Position numbers and translations under genes: made by a program. A stretch of DNA of 44,151 nt from JACJYC01 sp964558465 (lineage in GTDB: Bacteria > Bacteroidota > Bacteroidia > Chitinophagales > Saprospiraceae): NCBI GenBank assembly GCA_964558465.1, contig CAZLEF010000060.1, positions 1-44,151 of the forward strand, written 5' to 3'. Shown here piece by piece: positions 1 through 8,478 of the stretch. The number at the start of each line of letters is the position of its first letter. Within the stretch, counting starts at the first letter, position 1. Below the pieces are notes generated by a model that did not search any database, was not told where the DNA came from, and saw only the letters and a list, made by a program, of their open reading frames with translations.

Positions 1-53
<53 letters not shown>

Positions 54-318
54 CATGTTCTTTCATCGACCCAAACCGAAGTTCAGGCCAATTTATGTTT
101 TGACTTGGAATGTTTTCACCTTAAATGGCGTGATGATCAAAAAAAGAATCATCTGTTTGTTCCGAAAAACAAAACTAAAAGGTCTCACACTTCGCTTAAT
201 TCTTTCCTTCTGATTCCTCAGTGTCAATGAACTTTTTGAAAGCCGTAAACTAGTTGTTATGAGCTTTCTTATCTCTCATCTAAAAGATTTCAAGATCTGC
301 TTTCTTTAAAAGCGGATG
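54..318 (-). other. rRNA operon leader
   Basis: This is about 260 nt of AT-rich sequence between the mapped rRNA promoter and the 16S 5' end. No convincing ORF is seen. On the minus strand, 222-234 reads AAGTTCATTGACA. This resembles the AAGTTCTTTGACA element often seen in Bacteroidota 16S leaders, which is similar to the boxA antitermination signal. The boxA role is inferred from position and resemblance only. Confidence 0.6.
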
Positions 319-368
319 CAAAGGTAGTACTTATTTTAATTGCCTGCAAGTTTTTTTTATCTTTTTTT
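319..368 (-). promoter_or_regulatory. rRNA promoter with upstream A-tract
   Basis: On the minus strand the -7 box is TACCTTTG (319-326), a perfect match to the Bacteroidota consensus TAnnTTTG. The -33 TTG lies at 347-349, with a 20 nt spacer. Upstream (350-368) is an almost pure A stretch that looks like an UP element. Transcription should start near 312. The A-tract touches the crtY stop codon (368-370). Confidence 0.85.
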
Positions 369-1573
369 CAATTCGAAGGGACTTGTTTGGCGCCTTTACT
401 GAAGATTAAGGGTTTATAACGGGCAGGAGCCCTGAAAAGCTCCCGGATCAACGCCGCCAGAAAATAAAAAACCGGCGTGGTACCCATCAATTTCATTTCC
501 TCCACCAGCGATGTTTCGGCATTCAGAAATTTCAAGAGCCATGCGGGCTGGTTTTTTTTCCAGAGCCTTGCAAAAAGTTCATCGCCGGGCAACCGCCGGT
601 ATTTAAGGATCTGGAGCAGTACCCGGTCGTATATCCGGCTTCGGTTGCGCGCTGCAGAAGGAGATACGACCGGATGGCCAAACGTTTCAAGAGACTGTAA
701 CAGTTGATCGGAATGCTGCTGCACGTACCAAAAGGTGTAACCCGAAGACGCGCGGGTTTGCCCGCCGGCGGTTCCCAACTGGATGGTGCGGCCAACTTGC
801 GTGGGAAAACGGAGATCTGTCATCGGGATCACTCCGTTCTCTGTTCTTTCAATCGCCCATCCGATGGTTTCAGGCCAATAACCTTTGAGGTATTCCGCGA
901 TAATGCGGTCGTATTCATCGTCTTTCAGGTGGTTGTTGGAAAAAATGGCCAGCTCGACGAGGGCGCTGCGGTCGTCAAAAGGTAAAAGGTAGAGAAAACG
1001 CGTTTCGCCGTGTTGTGGCGTGCGGAAATCCATCAAAGTTGCCTGGTCCGGATTAAAAGCAGGTTTCGGGGTTTGTATGAACCATCCTCTGAAATGCTGG
1101 TCGAGGTGGTGTGTACCGGCAGTTGGCGCCGGCGGAAAGAGGATGCTGTTGAAGCACCAACCGGCCCGGAAGGTTTTTCCTCCGGCGGAAACCAGGACAT
1201 GGTCATCCTGGTTATGGATATTTTCCACATCCGCATACAAGATTTCGATATTTCCTGCCTTGCGGACAGCCTCCAGTGTATAACGGTAGAAATCGGCGCC
1301 CAGGATCATTTTGTAGGTATAGGGCCCGATGTCCATCAAGCGGTTGAGGTTTTCCTGAAAAACGCTTAGTTGCCCCCATTTTTTACAGACAATCGCTTCG
1401 AATTGCCCCGGCTTCCGTTCCCAGAAGCACCAGGTCCGGTCATTTTCCGCTTTAGCCGCGCGTTCGATCAGGAGGATGCGTTTTTCGCGCAGTTTCCGGG
1501 ACAAAGCCAGCCGGTAGGCAAGGCTCAGGCCCGCACATCCGCCACCGGTAATAATATAGTCGTATTGCTGCAC
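368..1573 (-). CDS. crtY: Lycopene beta-cyclase
   Basis: This 401-residue FAD/NAD(P)-dependent cyclase closes the psi ends of lycopene into beta-ionone rings, giving beta-carotene. The N-terminus has a dinucleotide-binding glycine cluster (IITGGGCAG, residues 8-15). The DRTWCFW motif at 45-51 is characteristic of CrtY/CrtL cyclases. A later GQTRASSGYTFW segment matches the conserved serine/glycine loop of the family. The reading opens with GTG at 1571-1573, immediately after the crtB TAA, so translation is probably coupled to crtB. It is the last gene of the aminotransferase-crtI-crtB-crtY operon, and its stop abuts the rRNA promoter. Length and motifs fit the family well. Confidence 0.93.
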   Translation of the reverse strand: MQQYDYIITGGGCAGLSLAYRLALSRKLREKRILLIERAAKAENDRTWCFWERKPGQFEAIVCKKWGQLSVFQENLNRLMDIGPYTYKMILGADFYRYTLEAVRKAGNIEILYADVENIHNQDDHVLVSAGGKTFRAGWCFNSILFPPAPTAGTHHLDQHFRGWFIQTPKPAFNPDQATLMDFRTPQHGETRFLYLLPFDDRSALVELAIFSNNHLKDDEYDRIIAEYLKGYWPETIGWAIERTENGVIPMTDLRFPTQVGRTIQLGTAGGQTRASSGYTFWYVQQHSDQLLQSLETFGHPVVSPSAARNRSRIYDRVLLQILKYRRLPGDELFARLWKKNQPAWLLKFLNAETSLVEEMKLMGTTPVFYFLAALIRELFRAPARYKPLIFSKGAKQVPSN

Positions 1574-2410
1574 TTAAAGCATATTTAGGCTATGCCGCAA
1601 AGCGGAACTGAACAGGAGCCATATTTTTTTGCTGTCGTGTACCCGGATCCTTTCGCGTTTTACCCGGCAGGCCGACGCTTTGCGGATCTTCTGGAACAGC
1701 TTGATATAATATACATAAGCCAGGTAAACGCCGAACCGCGCGCCACGCGGCAGTTGCAATATGCCTTGCAGACCATGATCAAAATCCAGTTTGATATCGG
1801 CTTCTATGGCCTGTTTGTCCTGGTTGGAGAAATGATCAAAATCCACCCCCGGGAAATAAATTCTGCCCCGGTCGTCAAAATCGCTGGCCATGTCGCGCAG
1901 GAAATTGATCTTTTGGAATGCAGCACCCAGGCTGCGGGCGGGCATTTTGAGACGTTGGTAAAGGGCGTCATCCCCTTCACAAAAAACCCGGAGACACATG
2001 AGACCAACCACTTCAGCAGAACCATATATATACTGGTTGTAAAGCGAATTTTCATAGGCGCTGTGGTTCAGATCCATGGCCATACTGTCGAGAAAAGCAT
2101 CGATCAGTTCACGTTCGATACCAAACCGGTTAACGGTGTCCTGGAAGGCAAACAAAACAGGATTGAGGCTTATCCTTTCTTCGATTGCGCGGTAAGTGTC
2201 TTCGCGGAAACGATTCAGCAGGTCCTGTTTTGGGAACTCATGGAAAGTATCCACAATTTCGTCAGCAAACCGAACAAACCCGTAGACGGCGTAAATCGGG
2301 GAGCGAAACCGTTTGTCAAAGGCGCGGATACCCATTGAAAAAGAAGTACTGTACCTTTGGGTGATCAACTGGCTGCATTCTCCGCAAACCTGGCGAAACA
2401 TATCCATCAT
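1574..2410 (-). CDS. crtB: Phytoene synthase (squalene/phytoene synthase family)
   Basis: This 278-residue prenyl-chain condensing enzyme is predicted to join two geranylgeranyl diphosphates into phytoene, the first committed carotenoid step. Both Asp-rich Mg-diphosphate motifs are visible: DEIVD at residues 50-54 and DMASD at 173-177, the latter within KINFLRDMASDFDDRGRIYF. The Y-S-T-S-F segment near residue 20 is also typical. The ATG at 2408-2410 lies 18 nt after the crtI stop, and its TAA is directly followed by the crtY GTG. Squalene synthase or an HpnC/HpnD homologue is possible from the fold alone, but the crtI/crtY neighbours make CrtB the clear choice. Confidence 0.93.
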   Translation of the reverse strand: MMDMFRQVCGECSQLITQRYSTSFSMGIRAFDKRFRSPIYAVYGFVRFADEIVDTFHEFPKQDLLNRFREDTYRAIEERISLNPVLFAFQDTVNRFGIERELIDAFLDSMAMDLNHSAYENSLYNQYIYGSAEVVGLMCLRVFCEGDDALYQRLKMPARSLGAAFQKINFLRDMASDFDDRGRIYFPGVDFDHFSNQDKQAIEADIKLDFDHGLQGILQLPRGARFGVYLAYVYYIKLFQKIRKASACRVKRERIRVHDSKKIWLLFSSALRHSLNML

Positions 2411-2428
2411 AGTTGCCTGAGTTTTGGA

Positions 2429-3904
2429 TCAATGACTGAAAAATTTAACAATTTCGGCTGCGACCACCTGGCCGGAGATCAACGAGGGCGGTACACCGGG
2501 CCCCGGGGTAGTCAATTGCCCTGTAAAAAAGAGGTTGCTGACTTTATTGCTTTTCATTTTTGGTTTCAGAAATGCGGTTTGCATAAGGGTATTCGCAAGA
2601 CCGTAGGCATTGCCCTTAAAAGCATGATAATCTTTTTGAAAATCCCGGTGGGCATAATCCCGCCGGTAAATGACATGTTCACGGATATTTTGACCGGTGA
2701 TCTTTTCCAGCCGGTCCATGACGATATGATAGTATTTTTCACGTTGTTCGTCCGAATCCCGGAGGTCTGGCGCCAACGGGATCAGGATGAAAAGATTTTC
2801 ACAGTTTTCCGGAGCAACCGAAGGATCCGTGACAGAAGGCGCGCAAACGTAAAAGAGCGGTTTGTCGGGCCATTTGGGCGTTTCGTAAATTTCTTTGGCA
2901 TGCAAGGTGAAATCCTCATCAAAGAACAGGTTGTGGTGTAACAAACCGTTCAGTCGTTTGTTCACGCCGAGATAGAACAGCAAAGAGGAAGGGGCCATCG
3001 TTCGATTATTCCAGTATTCGGCAGAATAACGGCGGTATTGAGGTTCCAGCACTTTTTGTTCTATATGATGGTAATCCGCGCCGGCCACAACAACATCTGC
3101 CGTATAGGTATTATCCTGGGTTACGACCTTTGTAATTTGTTTACGGACAACATCTACCCGGTGCACTTCCTGGTTGAGGATGATTTTGACGCCTCGTTCT
3201 TCTGCAAGTTTTGTCATCGCTTCCACGATCCTGTACATACCGCCCATCGGATACCAGGTACCCAACTCAAGATCGGCATAGTTCATCAGACTATACATTG
3301 CAGGCGTCTTTTCGGGGGTTGCGCCGAGGAATAGTACAGGGAATTCCAGCAATTTGATCAGGCGTTCACTGCGGAACAGTTTGCGCACATGAGAAGACAA
3401 GGATTGAAACATTTGAAGCCGGAAAAGGCTGGATATTACCCGCCAGTCGGCAAATTCCAGTATGCTGTGACCGGGTTTTTGGACGAACTCGTTCATGCCG
3501 ACCAGGTATTTGTACGCGGCTTCCCGGAGGAAAAGGTCGAGATTTGTTTTGCTTCCCGGTTCTTCACGTTCAAATAAATCGTCGAGCGCTTCCCGTTTTG
3601 CCGGCAAGGTCATCACATCCCGGGGCCCAAAAAAGATCTGATAAGCGGGATCCAGACGGATCAGGTTGTAATAATCGCTTGTTTTTTTGCCGAACCGGGC
3701 AAAAAACTGATCAAAAACGTCCGGCATCCAATACCAGCTTGGACCCATATCGAAAACAAACCCCTCTGTGGAAAACTGGCGGGCGCGCCCGCCGGGTTGT
3801 TCGTTCTTTTCCACTATGGTAACCGAATAACCTTGGTCTGCGAGGGAGATTGCCGCAGCCATGCCGGAAAAACCGGATCCGATGACTATAACATTTTTAT
3901 TCAA
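2429..3904 (-). CDS. crtI: Phytoene desaturase (CrtI family)
   Basis: This 491-residue FAD-dependent desaturase introduces double bonds into phytoene to give lycopene, acting between CrtB and CrtY. The N-terminus is a Rossmann FAD motif (VIGSGFSGMAAAISL) followed by the ADP-ribose-binding E-K-N-x-x-x-G-G-R-A pattern. The C-terminus carries the family signature NLFFTGQLTTPGPGVPPSL and a short tail. The start codon in this frame is TTG (3902-3904). A start further downstream would delete the FAD motif, and I see no in-frame ATG close upstream. It lies 59 nt after the aminotransferase stop and 18 nt before crtB. A related desaturase or oxidase of other carotenoids cannot be excluded. Confidence 0.93.
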   Translation of the reverse strand: MNKNVIVIGSGFSGMAAAISLADQGYSVTIVEKNEQPGGRARQFSTEGFVFDMGPSWYWMPDVFDQFFARFGKKTSDYYNLIRLDPAYQIFFGPRDVMTLPAKREALDDLFEREEPGSKTNLDLFLREAAYKYLVGMNEFVQKPGHSILEFADWRVISSLFRLQMFQSLSSHVRKLFRSERLIKLLEFPVLFLGATPEKTPAMYSLMNYADLELGTWYPMGGMYRIVEAMTKLAEERGVKIILNQEVHRVDVVRKQITKVVTQDNTYTADVVVAGADYHHIEQKVLEPQYRRYSAEYWNNRTMAPSSLLFYLGVNKRLNGLLHHNLFFDEDFTLHAKEIYETPKWPDKPLFYVCAPSVTDPSVAPENCENLFILIPLAPDLRDSDEQREKYYHIVMDRLEKITGQNIREHVIYRRDYAHRDFQKDYHAFKGNAYGLANTLMQTAFLKPKMKSNKVSNLFFTGQLTTPGPGVPPSLISGQVVAAEIVKFFSH

Positions 3905-3963
3905 AGCCCAGATTTTTCTAGAATAAGGATGTTCAACAGCGTTCAGGGTTTTTTGTTTACAAA

Positions 3964-5151
3964 TCAGCCTGTGGCCTCGATGGATTCAATGATAATGCTG
4001 CAGGCCCATTCAATTTCGCTTTCAGAGATGGTCAGAGGAGGGCCGATCCGAAGAGAGTGGTTATTAAAAAGGAACCAATCTGTGATCAATCCCCGGGAGA
4101 GGCATTTCCGGATAACAGATTGCAAAAAATCAAAATCCGGCAGTTCTACAGCCAGCCACAACCCCGCGCTTCGGACTTGAACAATGGAAGGGTGTTTTAA
4201 CAAAGATAAAAAAAGTTGTTCTTTGGCATTCACTTTCCGGATCAAATCTGAATCCAGGAGGGATTCCAGCGCAGCCAACGCTGCTGCACAACACACCGGA
4301 TGCCCGCCGAATGTCGTAATATGACCCAGAACAGGGTCATGGGCAAGTACAGATATGATTTCCTTGCGGGAAATAAAGGCAGCAACAGGCATACCTCCGC
4401 CCATCGCTTTCCCCAGCAATAAAATATCCGGAATGACGCCAAATCGTTCAAATGCCCACAAGGCGCCGGTGCGCCCAAACCCGGCCTGAATTTCGTCAAG
4501 TACCAGAAGGGCGCCGGTTTCATCGCATCGCTTGCGGAGATGATGCAAATAATTTTCCCTGGGTAAATAAATGCCCGACTCGGCCTGAACGGTTTCAACA
4601 ATAACTGCCGCAGTTCGGGTGGTGATCATTTCCAGTTCAGCAATATCATTGAAGTGGATATGCCGGATTCCGGGCAATAAAGGATGATAACCCTTTGTAA
4701 AATCAACAGGGCTCATCAGGCTGGCTGCGCCCTGCGTACTTCCGTGGTAGGCCCGGTGGGCAGCTATGATTTCAGCCCGCCCGGTATACCGTTTGGCCAG
4801 TTTCATGGCGCCCTCGGTGGCTTCCGAGCCGGAATTGACAAAATAGACATTGTTCAATTGTTCCGGAAGATGTTCGGCCAGTTTTTGAGCAAGTTTCACC
4901 TGGGGAGACAGTATAAACTCGCCGTAAACAAGGGTATGCAGGTACTGGTCCAATTGTTTCTTAACAGCCTCAAGCACTGCCGGATGCCGGTGCCCGAGGC
5001 AACTGACCCCGATTCCGGCGATCAGGTCGAGGTATGGTTTGCCCTCCGGGTCGAACAAATAAGCGCCTTCTGCCCGGATAATCTCCAGCATCAGCGGAGA
5101 AGGACTGGTTTGAGCCACATGAGACAGGAACAACCCTCGTTGGTTTGGCAT
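3964..5151 (-). CDS. Class III PLP-dependent aminotransferase
   Basis: This 395-residue fold-type I aminotransferase belongs to the acetylornithine/ornithine/4-aminobutyrate group. The PLP-binding Asp is in LVLDEIQAGFGRTG (D219) and the Schiff-base Lys is in LLLGKAMGGG (K248). VNSGSEATEGAMKLAK is the phosphate-binding segment. I chose the ATG at 5149-5151 (MPNQRG) because it gives the usual family length. A longer frame to 5262 starts with TTG and would run into kynU on the other strand. It heads the minus-strand operon that continues into crtI, crtB and crtY, although no carotenoid step needs an aminotransferase. The substrate cannot be read from the sequence. Confidence 0.9.
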   Translation of the reverse strand: MPNQRGLFLSHVAQTSPSPLMLEIIRAEGAYLFDPEGKPYLDLIAGIGVSCLGHRHPAVLEAVKKQLDQYLHTLVYGEFILSPQVKLAQKLAEHLPEQLNNVYFVNSGSEATEGAMKLAKRYTGRAEIIAAHRAYHGSTQGAASLMSPVDFTKGYHPLLPGIRHIHFNDIAELEMITTRTAAVIVETVQAESGIYLPRENYLHHLRKRCDETGALLVLDEIQAGFGRTGALWAFERFGVIPDILLLGKAMGGGMPVAAFISRKEIISVLAHDPVLGHITTFGGHPVCCAAALAALESLLDSDLIRKVNAKEQLFLSLLKHPSIVQVRSAGLWLAVELPDFDFLQSVIRKCLSRGLITDWFLFNNHSLRIGPPLTISESEIEWACSIIIESIEATG

Positions 5152-5180
5152 GTCAGTGTTTTTACGGCAAAATAAAGTAG

Positions 5181-5188
5181 TATATTTG
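5181..5188 (+). promoter_or_regulatory. Candidate -7 box for kynU
   Basis: TATATTTG matches TAnnTTTG exactly, 32 nt before the kynU ATG, in the 68 nt divergent gap between the aminotransferase and kynU. A clear -33 TTG at 19-21 nt is missing, so this is a moderate call. On the opposite strand TTATTTTG (5168-5175) is a one-mismatch candidate for the aminotransferase/crt operon. Confidence 0.5.
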
Positions 5189-5219
5189 TCAAAATTAGCC
5201 GGGCAATAAAAAATATCCG

Positions 5220-6527
5220 ATGCAAATGCTATCCACGGCTGCAAGTGCAGATTTTGAATCAACGCGCGATTTTGCTCTGGAACAAGATCAGAAGGATCCG
5301 CTCAGGTCGTTCCGCGACCGCTTCTATTTTCCCGAAATTCAGGGAAAAGAAGCGGTTTATTTTTGCGGCAATTCCCTGGGGCTTCAGCCCAAAGGCATTG
5401 AAGAGGCTTTGCTTCGCGAATTGGAGCATTGGCGCCGATACGGGGTTGAGGGGCATTTTAGAGGGGAAATGCCCTGGATGTATTATCACCGGTTTTTACA
5501 GGCGCAAAGCGCCCATATAGCAGGAGCGCTTGAAGAAGAGGTGGTGGTGATGAATACCCTGACAGCGAATCTGCATTTTATGATGGTGAGTTTTTACCGC
5601 CCGGCCGGGAGCAGGTACAAAATCATTATGGAAGCAGGGGCTTTTCCATCTGATCAATATGCTGTGGAAAGCCAGGTACGCTGGCATGGTTATGATCCGG
5701 ACAAAACAATCATCGAGGTTGCCCCAAGACCAGGAGAAACGACGCTTCACGAGGAAGACATCCTGGAAGCCATTGAAAAGAACGGCGCTGAAACAGCACT
5801 CGTTTTATTTGGGGGCGTCAATTATTATACAGGGCAATTTTTCGATATCGAATCCATTGCGCAGGCTGCTCACCGGGTGGGCGCATATGCCGGTTTTGAC
5901 CTGGCGCATGCGGCCGGGAATGTGATTTTGAAGTTGCACGATTGGCAGGTTGATTTTGCAGTATGGTGCAGTTATAAATACCTGAATTCAGGGCCAGGCG
6001 GCCCGGGCGGTGTTTTTGTGCACAAAAAACATGGCCTCAATGATCAAATTCCGCGATTTGCCGGGTGGTGGGGCCACGACGAGGAACAGCGATTTCAGAT
6101 GAAAAAAGGATTTCAACCTATGAAAGGCGCCGCAGGCTGGCAACTCAGCAATGCACAAGTGCTGACATGCGCCGCGCATAAGGTAAGCCTGGATATTTTT
6201 GTCGAGGCAACGATGCCCGCGTTACGGGCAAAAAGTGAACGGCTGACGATGTATCTTTTATTTTTGCTAAATAAAACCGGAAAAAAATTCAGGGTAATAA
6301 CGCCACAGGACCCTGCCCGGCGCGGATGCCAGGTGTCGCTCTATGTGGCATCCGGCGGAAAGGCGCTTTTTTTATATCTGGAACAAAATTCGGTCGTTTG
6401 CGACTGGCGCGAGGACAATCTTTCCGCTTCCGGAGGCGGGGTCATCAGGGTTGCTCCGGTACCGCTTTACAACCGGTTTGAGGAGGTTTGGCGTTTTTAC
6501 TACCTGCTGAGTACCTACCCGGCATAA
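5220..6527 (+). CDS. kynU: Kynureninase
   Basis: This 435-residue PLP enzyme cleaves L-kynurenine (or 3-hydroxykynurenine) to anthranilate (or 3-hydroxyanthranilate) plus L-alanine. Family marks are YFCGNSLGLQPKG (residues 47-59), FDLAHAAGN (226-234) and the PLP lysine K253 in WCSYKYLNSGPGGPGG. The ATG at 5220 is the first in frame; a second at 5226 is also possible. It diverges from the aminotransferase/crt operon. Its stop lies only 8 nt from the end of the convergent ABC transporter gene, which leaves no room for a separate terminator. An aldehyde dehydrogenase that could act later in tryptophan catabolism sits at 27835-29289, but no other kynurenine-pathway gene is in the window. Confidence 0.94.
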   Translation: MQMLSTAASADFESTRDFALEQDQKDPLRSFRDRFYFPEIQGKEAVYFCGNSLGLQPKGIEEALLRELEHWRRYGVEGHFRGEMPWMYYHRFLQAQSAHIAGALEEEVVVMNTLTANLHFMMVSFYRPAGSRYKIIMEAGAFPSDQYAVESQVRWHGYDPDKTIIEVAPRPGETTLHEEDILEAIEKNGAETALVLFGGVNYYTGQFFDIESIAQAAHRVGAYAGFDLAHAAGNVILKLHDWQVDFAVWCSYKYLNSGPGGPGGVFVHKKHGLNDQIPRFAGWWGHDEEQRFQMKKGFQPMKGAAGWQLSNAQVLTCAAHKVSLDIFVEATMPALRAKSERLTMYLLFLLNKTGKKFRVITPQDPARRGCQVSLYVASGGKALFLYLEQNSVVCDWREDNLSASGGGVIRVAPVPLYNRFEEVWRFYYLLSTYPA

Positions 6528-6535
6528 ACGGGGCA

Positions 6536-8347
6536 TTATACATAGCCTTTCGCCTGGAGAAGGAACAACTCGGCGTATTTTCCGTCCATTTGCAGCAGTT
6601 CTTCATGAGAGCCGATTTCCAGCATTGCGCCGTTTTCCAGTACCAAAATCCGGTCGGCCATCCGGACGGTAGAAAAACGGTGGGATATAAGTACCGCCGA
6701 TTTATCTTCAATGAGTTCTGAGAAACGAAGGAAAACCTCGTGTTCCGCTCTGGCGTCCAGTGCAGACGTGGGTTCATCGAGGATCAATAGTTGGGCATCC
6801 CGCATATATGCACGCGCCAAAGCTATTTTCTGCCATTGGCCGCCAGACAGCTCACGTGCGCCGCTAAACCGGGATCCCAGCATCTGGTCGTATTGATCCG
6901 GCAAACCTTCTATCACGGCATCAGCCAGGCTTTTGCTTGCTGCACTTTTGATGAGCGGGCGCTCCCCTACCTTTTCAATGCGCCCAACCGCTATGTTTTC
7001 ACCGGCTTTGAATTGGAACCGCATGTAATCCTGATAGATCACGCCAATATTTTGCCGCAAGGATTCCAGGTCGTATTCCCGGAGGTCGACCCCTTCCAGT
7101 AAAATGCGGCCTTCGGTCGGTTCGTATAACCTGGCAAGCAATTTCACAAGCGTGGTTTTTCCAGCCCCGTTTTCGCCGACCAACGCTAATTTTTCACCGG
7201 CCCTGAGGGTGAAACTCAGATCCCGTAAAGCCCATTTCGGACTGTTGGGGTACTTGAAGCTCACATGCTCAAATTGAAAACCGAGGTGGAGTTTTTCCGG
7301 AAAGGACAATGCACCGGGTTTGGAAGTAATTTCCGGCGTAATGGCGAAAAAATCAAACAGGTCCTGGAGGTATAAAGCGGATTCTGCAATTTTGGTAAAA
7401 CGCGACATAATGGCCTGCAGCATGCTCTGCATTCTGCTGAACGAACCCGACAAAAAAGTAAGCGTGCCGACGGTAATGGCGCCGCTGATGGTTTGGAGCA
7501 GGATAAAAACGTAAGCGCCATAATAAGCCAGTGTGCCAAGGACCGATAAAACCGTACCCCAGGAAGCCCTTCTGACTGAAAGTTTTTTGTTGGCTTCATA
7601 ATAACTGTCGGCCAGCTTTTTGAAACGGCTGGTAATAAATCCGGACAATCCGAACGATTTGACCTCCTTCGCGAATTGATCGCTGGCGCCAATATAGCGC
7701 AGGTAATCGAGTTCCCGGCGTTCAGGGGTCCAACTCCAGGTAAGGGAATAAGTTTGCTGATTGAAATAAGATTCGCCGATGAAGGAAGGAATAATGGCGA
7801 CAATCAGCAGCAGAATCAACCAGGGGTTAAAAACGACCAGGCCGGCGCCCAGGAAAAAGACGGCTATCCCTTCCTGAAACTGGGACAAAACCTGCGACAT
7901 CAATACGGTCCGGCCGGTTGTTTGTCGCCTGGCGCGTTCGAGTTTATCGTAAAAATCGGCATTTTCAAATTGATACAGATCCAGTTCGGCAGCATGTTTC
8001 ATCAGTTCTACCGAGGTGCTGTTGGCCACCAGGTCGCCCAACAGGCTCTCCACCAGACTGATACTCCGGTTGAGAATTTCTGACAAGACAGCCAGCCCCA
8101 ATTCAAGGCCAACCAATTGCCAAAGGTAAACCTGACTTCCCTCCCCGGCGTTGTACAGACGGATCACTTCGTCGACAATTTCCTTCCCGACATAAAGCGT
8201 CGCCAGCGGGATTGCCGATTTAATGATCCGCAGGAAAATATTGGCCAGCGCCAACCCTTTATGCGTTTCCCATATCAGGCGAAAAAACCGGGGTAAATGC
8301 CGCAATGCGGAGAGTTGATCTTTAAAGGATAATTGTTCGTTTTCCAA
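6536..8347 (-). CDS. ABC transporter, fused permease/ATP-binding protein (exporter type)
   Basis: This 603-residue half-transporter has an N-terminal six-helix membrane domain (about residues 25-320) and a C-terminal nucleotide-binding domain. Visible motifs are Walker A GENGAGKTT (391-399), signature LSGGQ (500-504), Walker B LLILDEP (520-526) with the following D-loop, and the switch His in ISHRFST. Type I exporters of this kind work as dimers in the inner membrane on lipids, peptides or drugs; the substrate is not readable here. The frame opens with TTG (8345-8347). An in-frame TAG lies just upstream and the next Met falls inside the membrane domain, so TTG is the best start. It is monocistronic and convergent with kynU. 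Confidence 0.9.
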   Translation of the reverse strand: MENEQLSFKDQLSALRHLPRFFRLIWETHKGLALANIFLRIIKSAIPLATLYVGKEIVDEVIRLYNAGEGSQVYLWQLVGLELGLAVLSEILNRSISLVESLLGDLVANSTSVELMKHAAELDLYQFENADFYDKLERARRQTTGRTVLMSQVLSQFQEGIAVFFLGAGLVVFNPWLILLLIVAIIPSFIGESYFNQQTYSLTWSWTPERRELDYLRYIGASDQFAKEVKSFGLSGFITSRFKKLADSYYEANKKLSVRRASWGTVLSVLGTLAYYGAYVFILLQTISGAITVGTLTFLSGSFSRMQSMLQAIMSRFTKIAESALYLQDLFDFFAITPEITSKPGALSFPEKLHLGFQFEHVSFKYPNSPKWALRDLSFTLRAGEKLALVGENGAGKTTLVKLLARLYEPTEGRILLEGVDLREYDLESLRQNIGVIYQDYMRFQFKAGENIAVGRIEKVGERPLIKSAASKSLADAVIEGLPDQYDQMLGSRFSGARELSGGQWQKIALARAYMRDAQLLILDEPTSALDARAEHEVFLRFSELIEDKSAVLISHRFSTVRMADRILVLENGAMLEIGSHEELLQMDGKYAELFLLQAKGYV

Positions 8348-8478
8348 AATTTGAAAATGTTTATCCTATTCAAATTGTTTAAAAGTGGAAAAAGTTGTTG
8401 TTCCCCGGATTTCATTCTTTTCTTTGCGCGGCTTTTTGTCCGGATTTTGGCAGACGGGGTTAAAACGATTGAACATGC

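Noticed and set aside
5152..5262. N-terminal extension of the aminotransferase to 5262
   Set aside because: TTG start, overlaps the kynU start on the other strand, and would exceed the family length; ATG 5151 fits.
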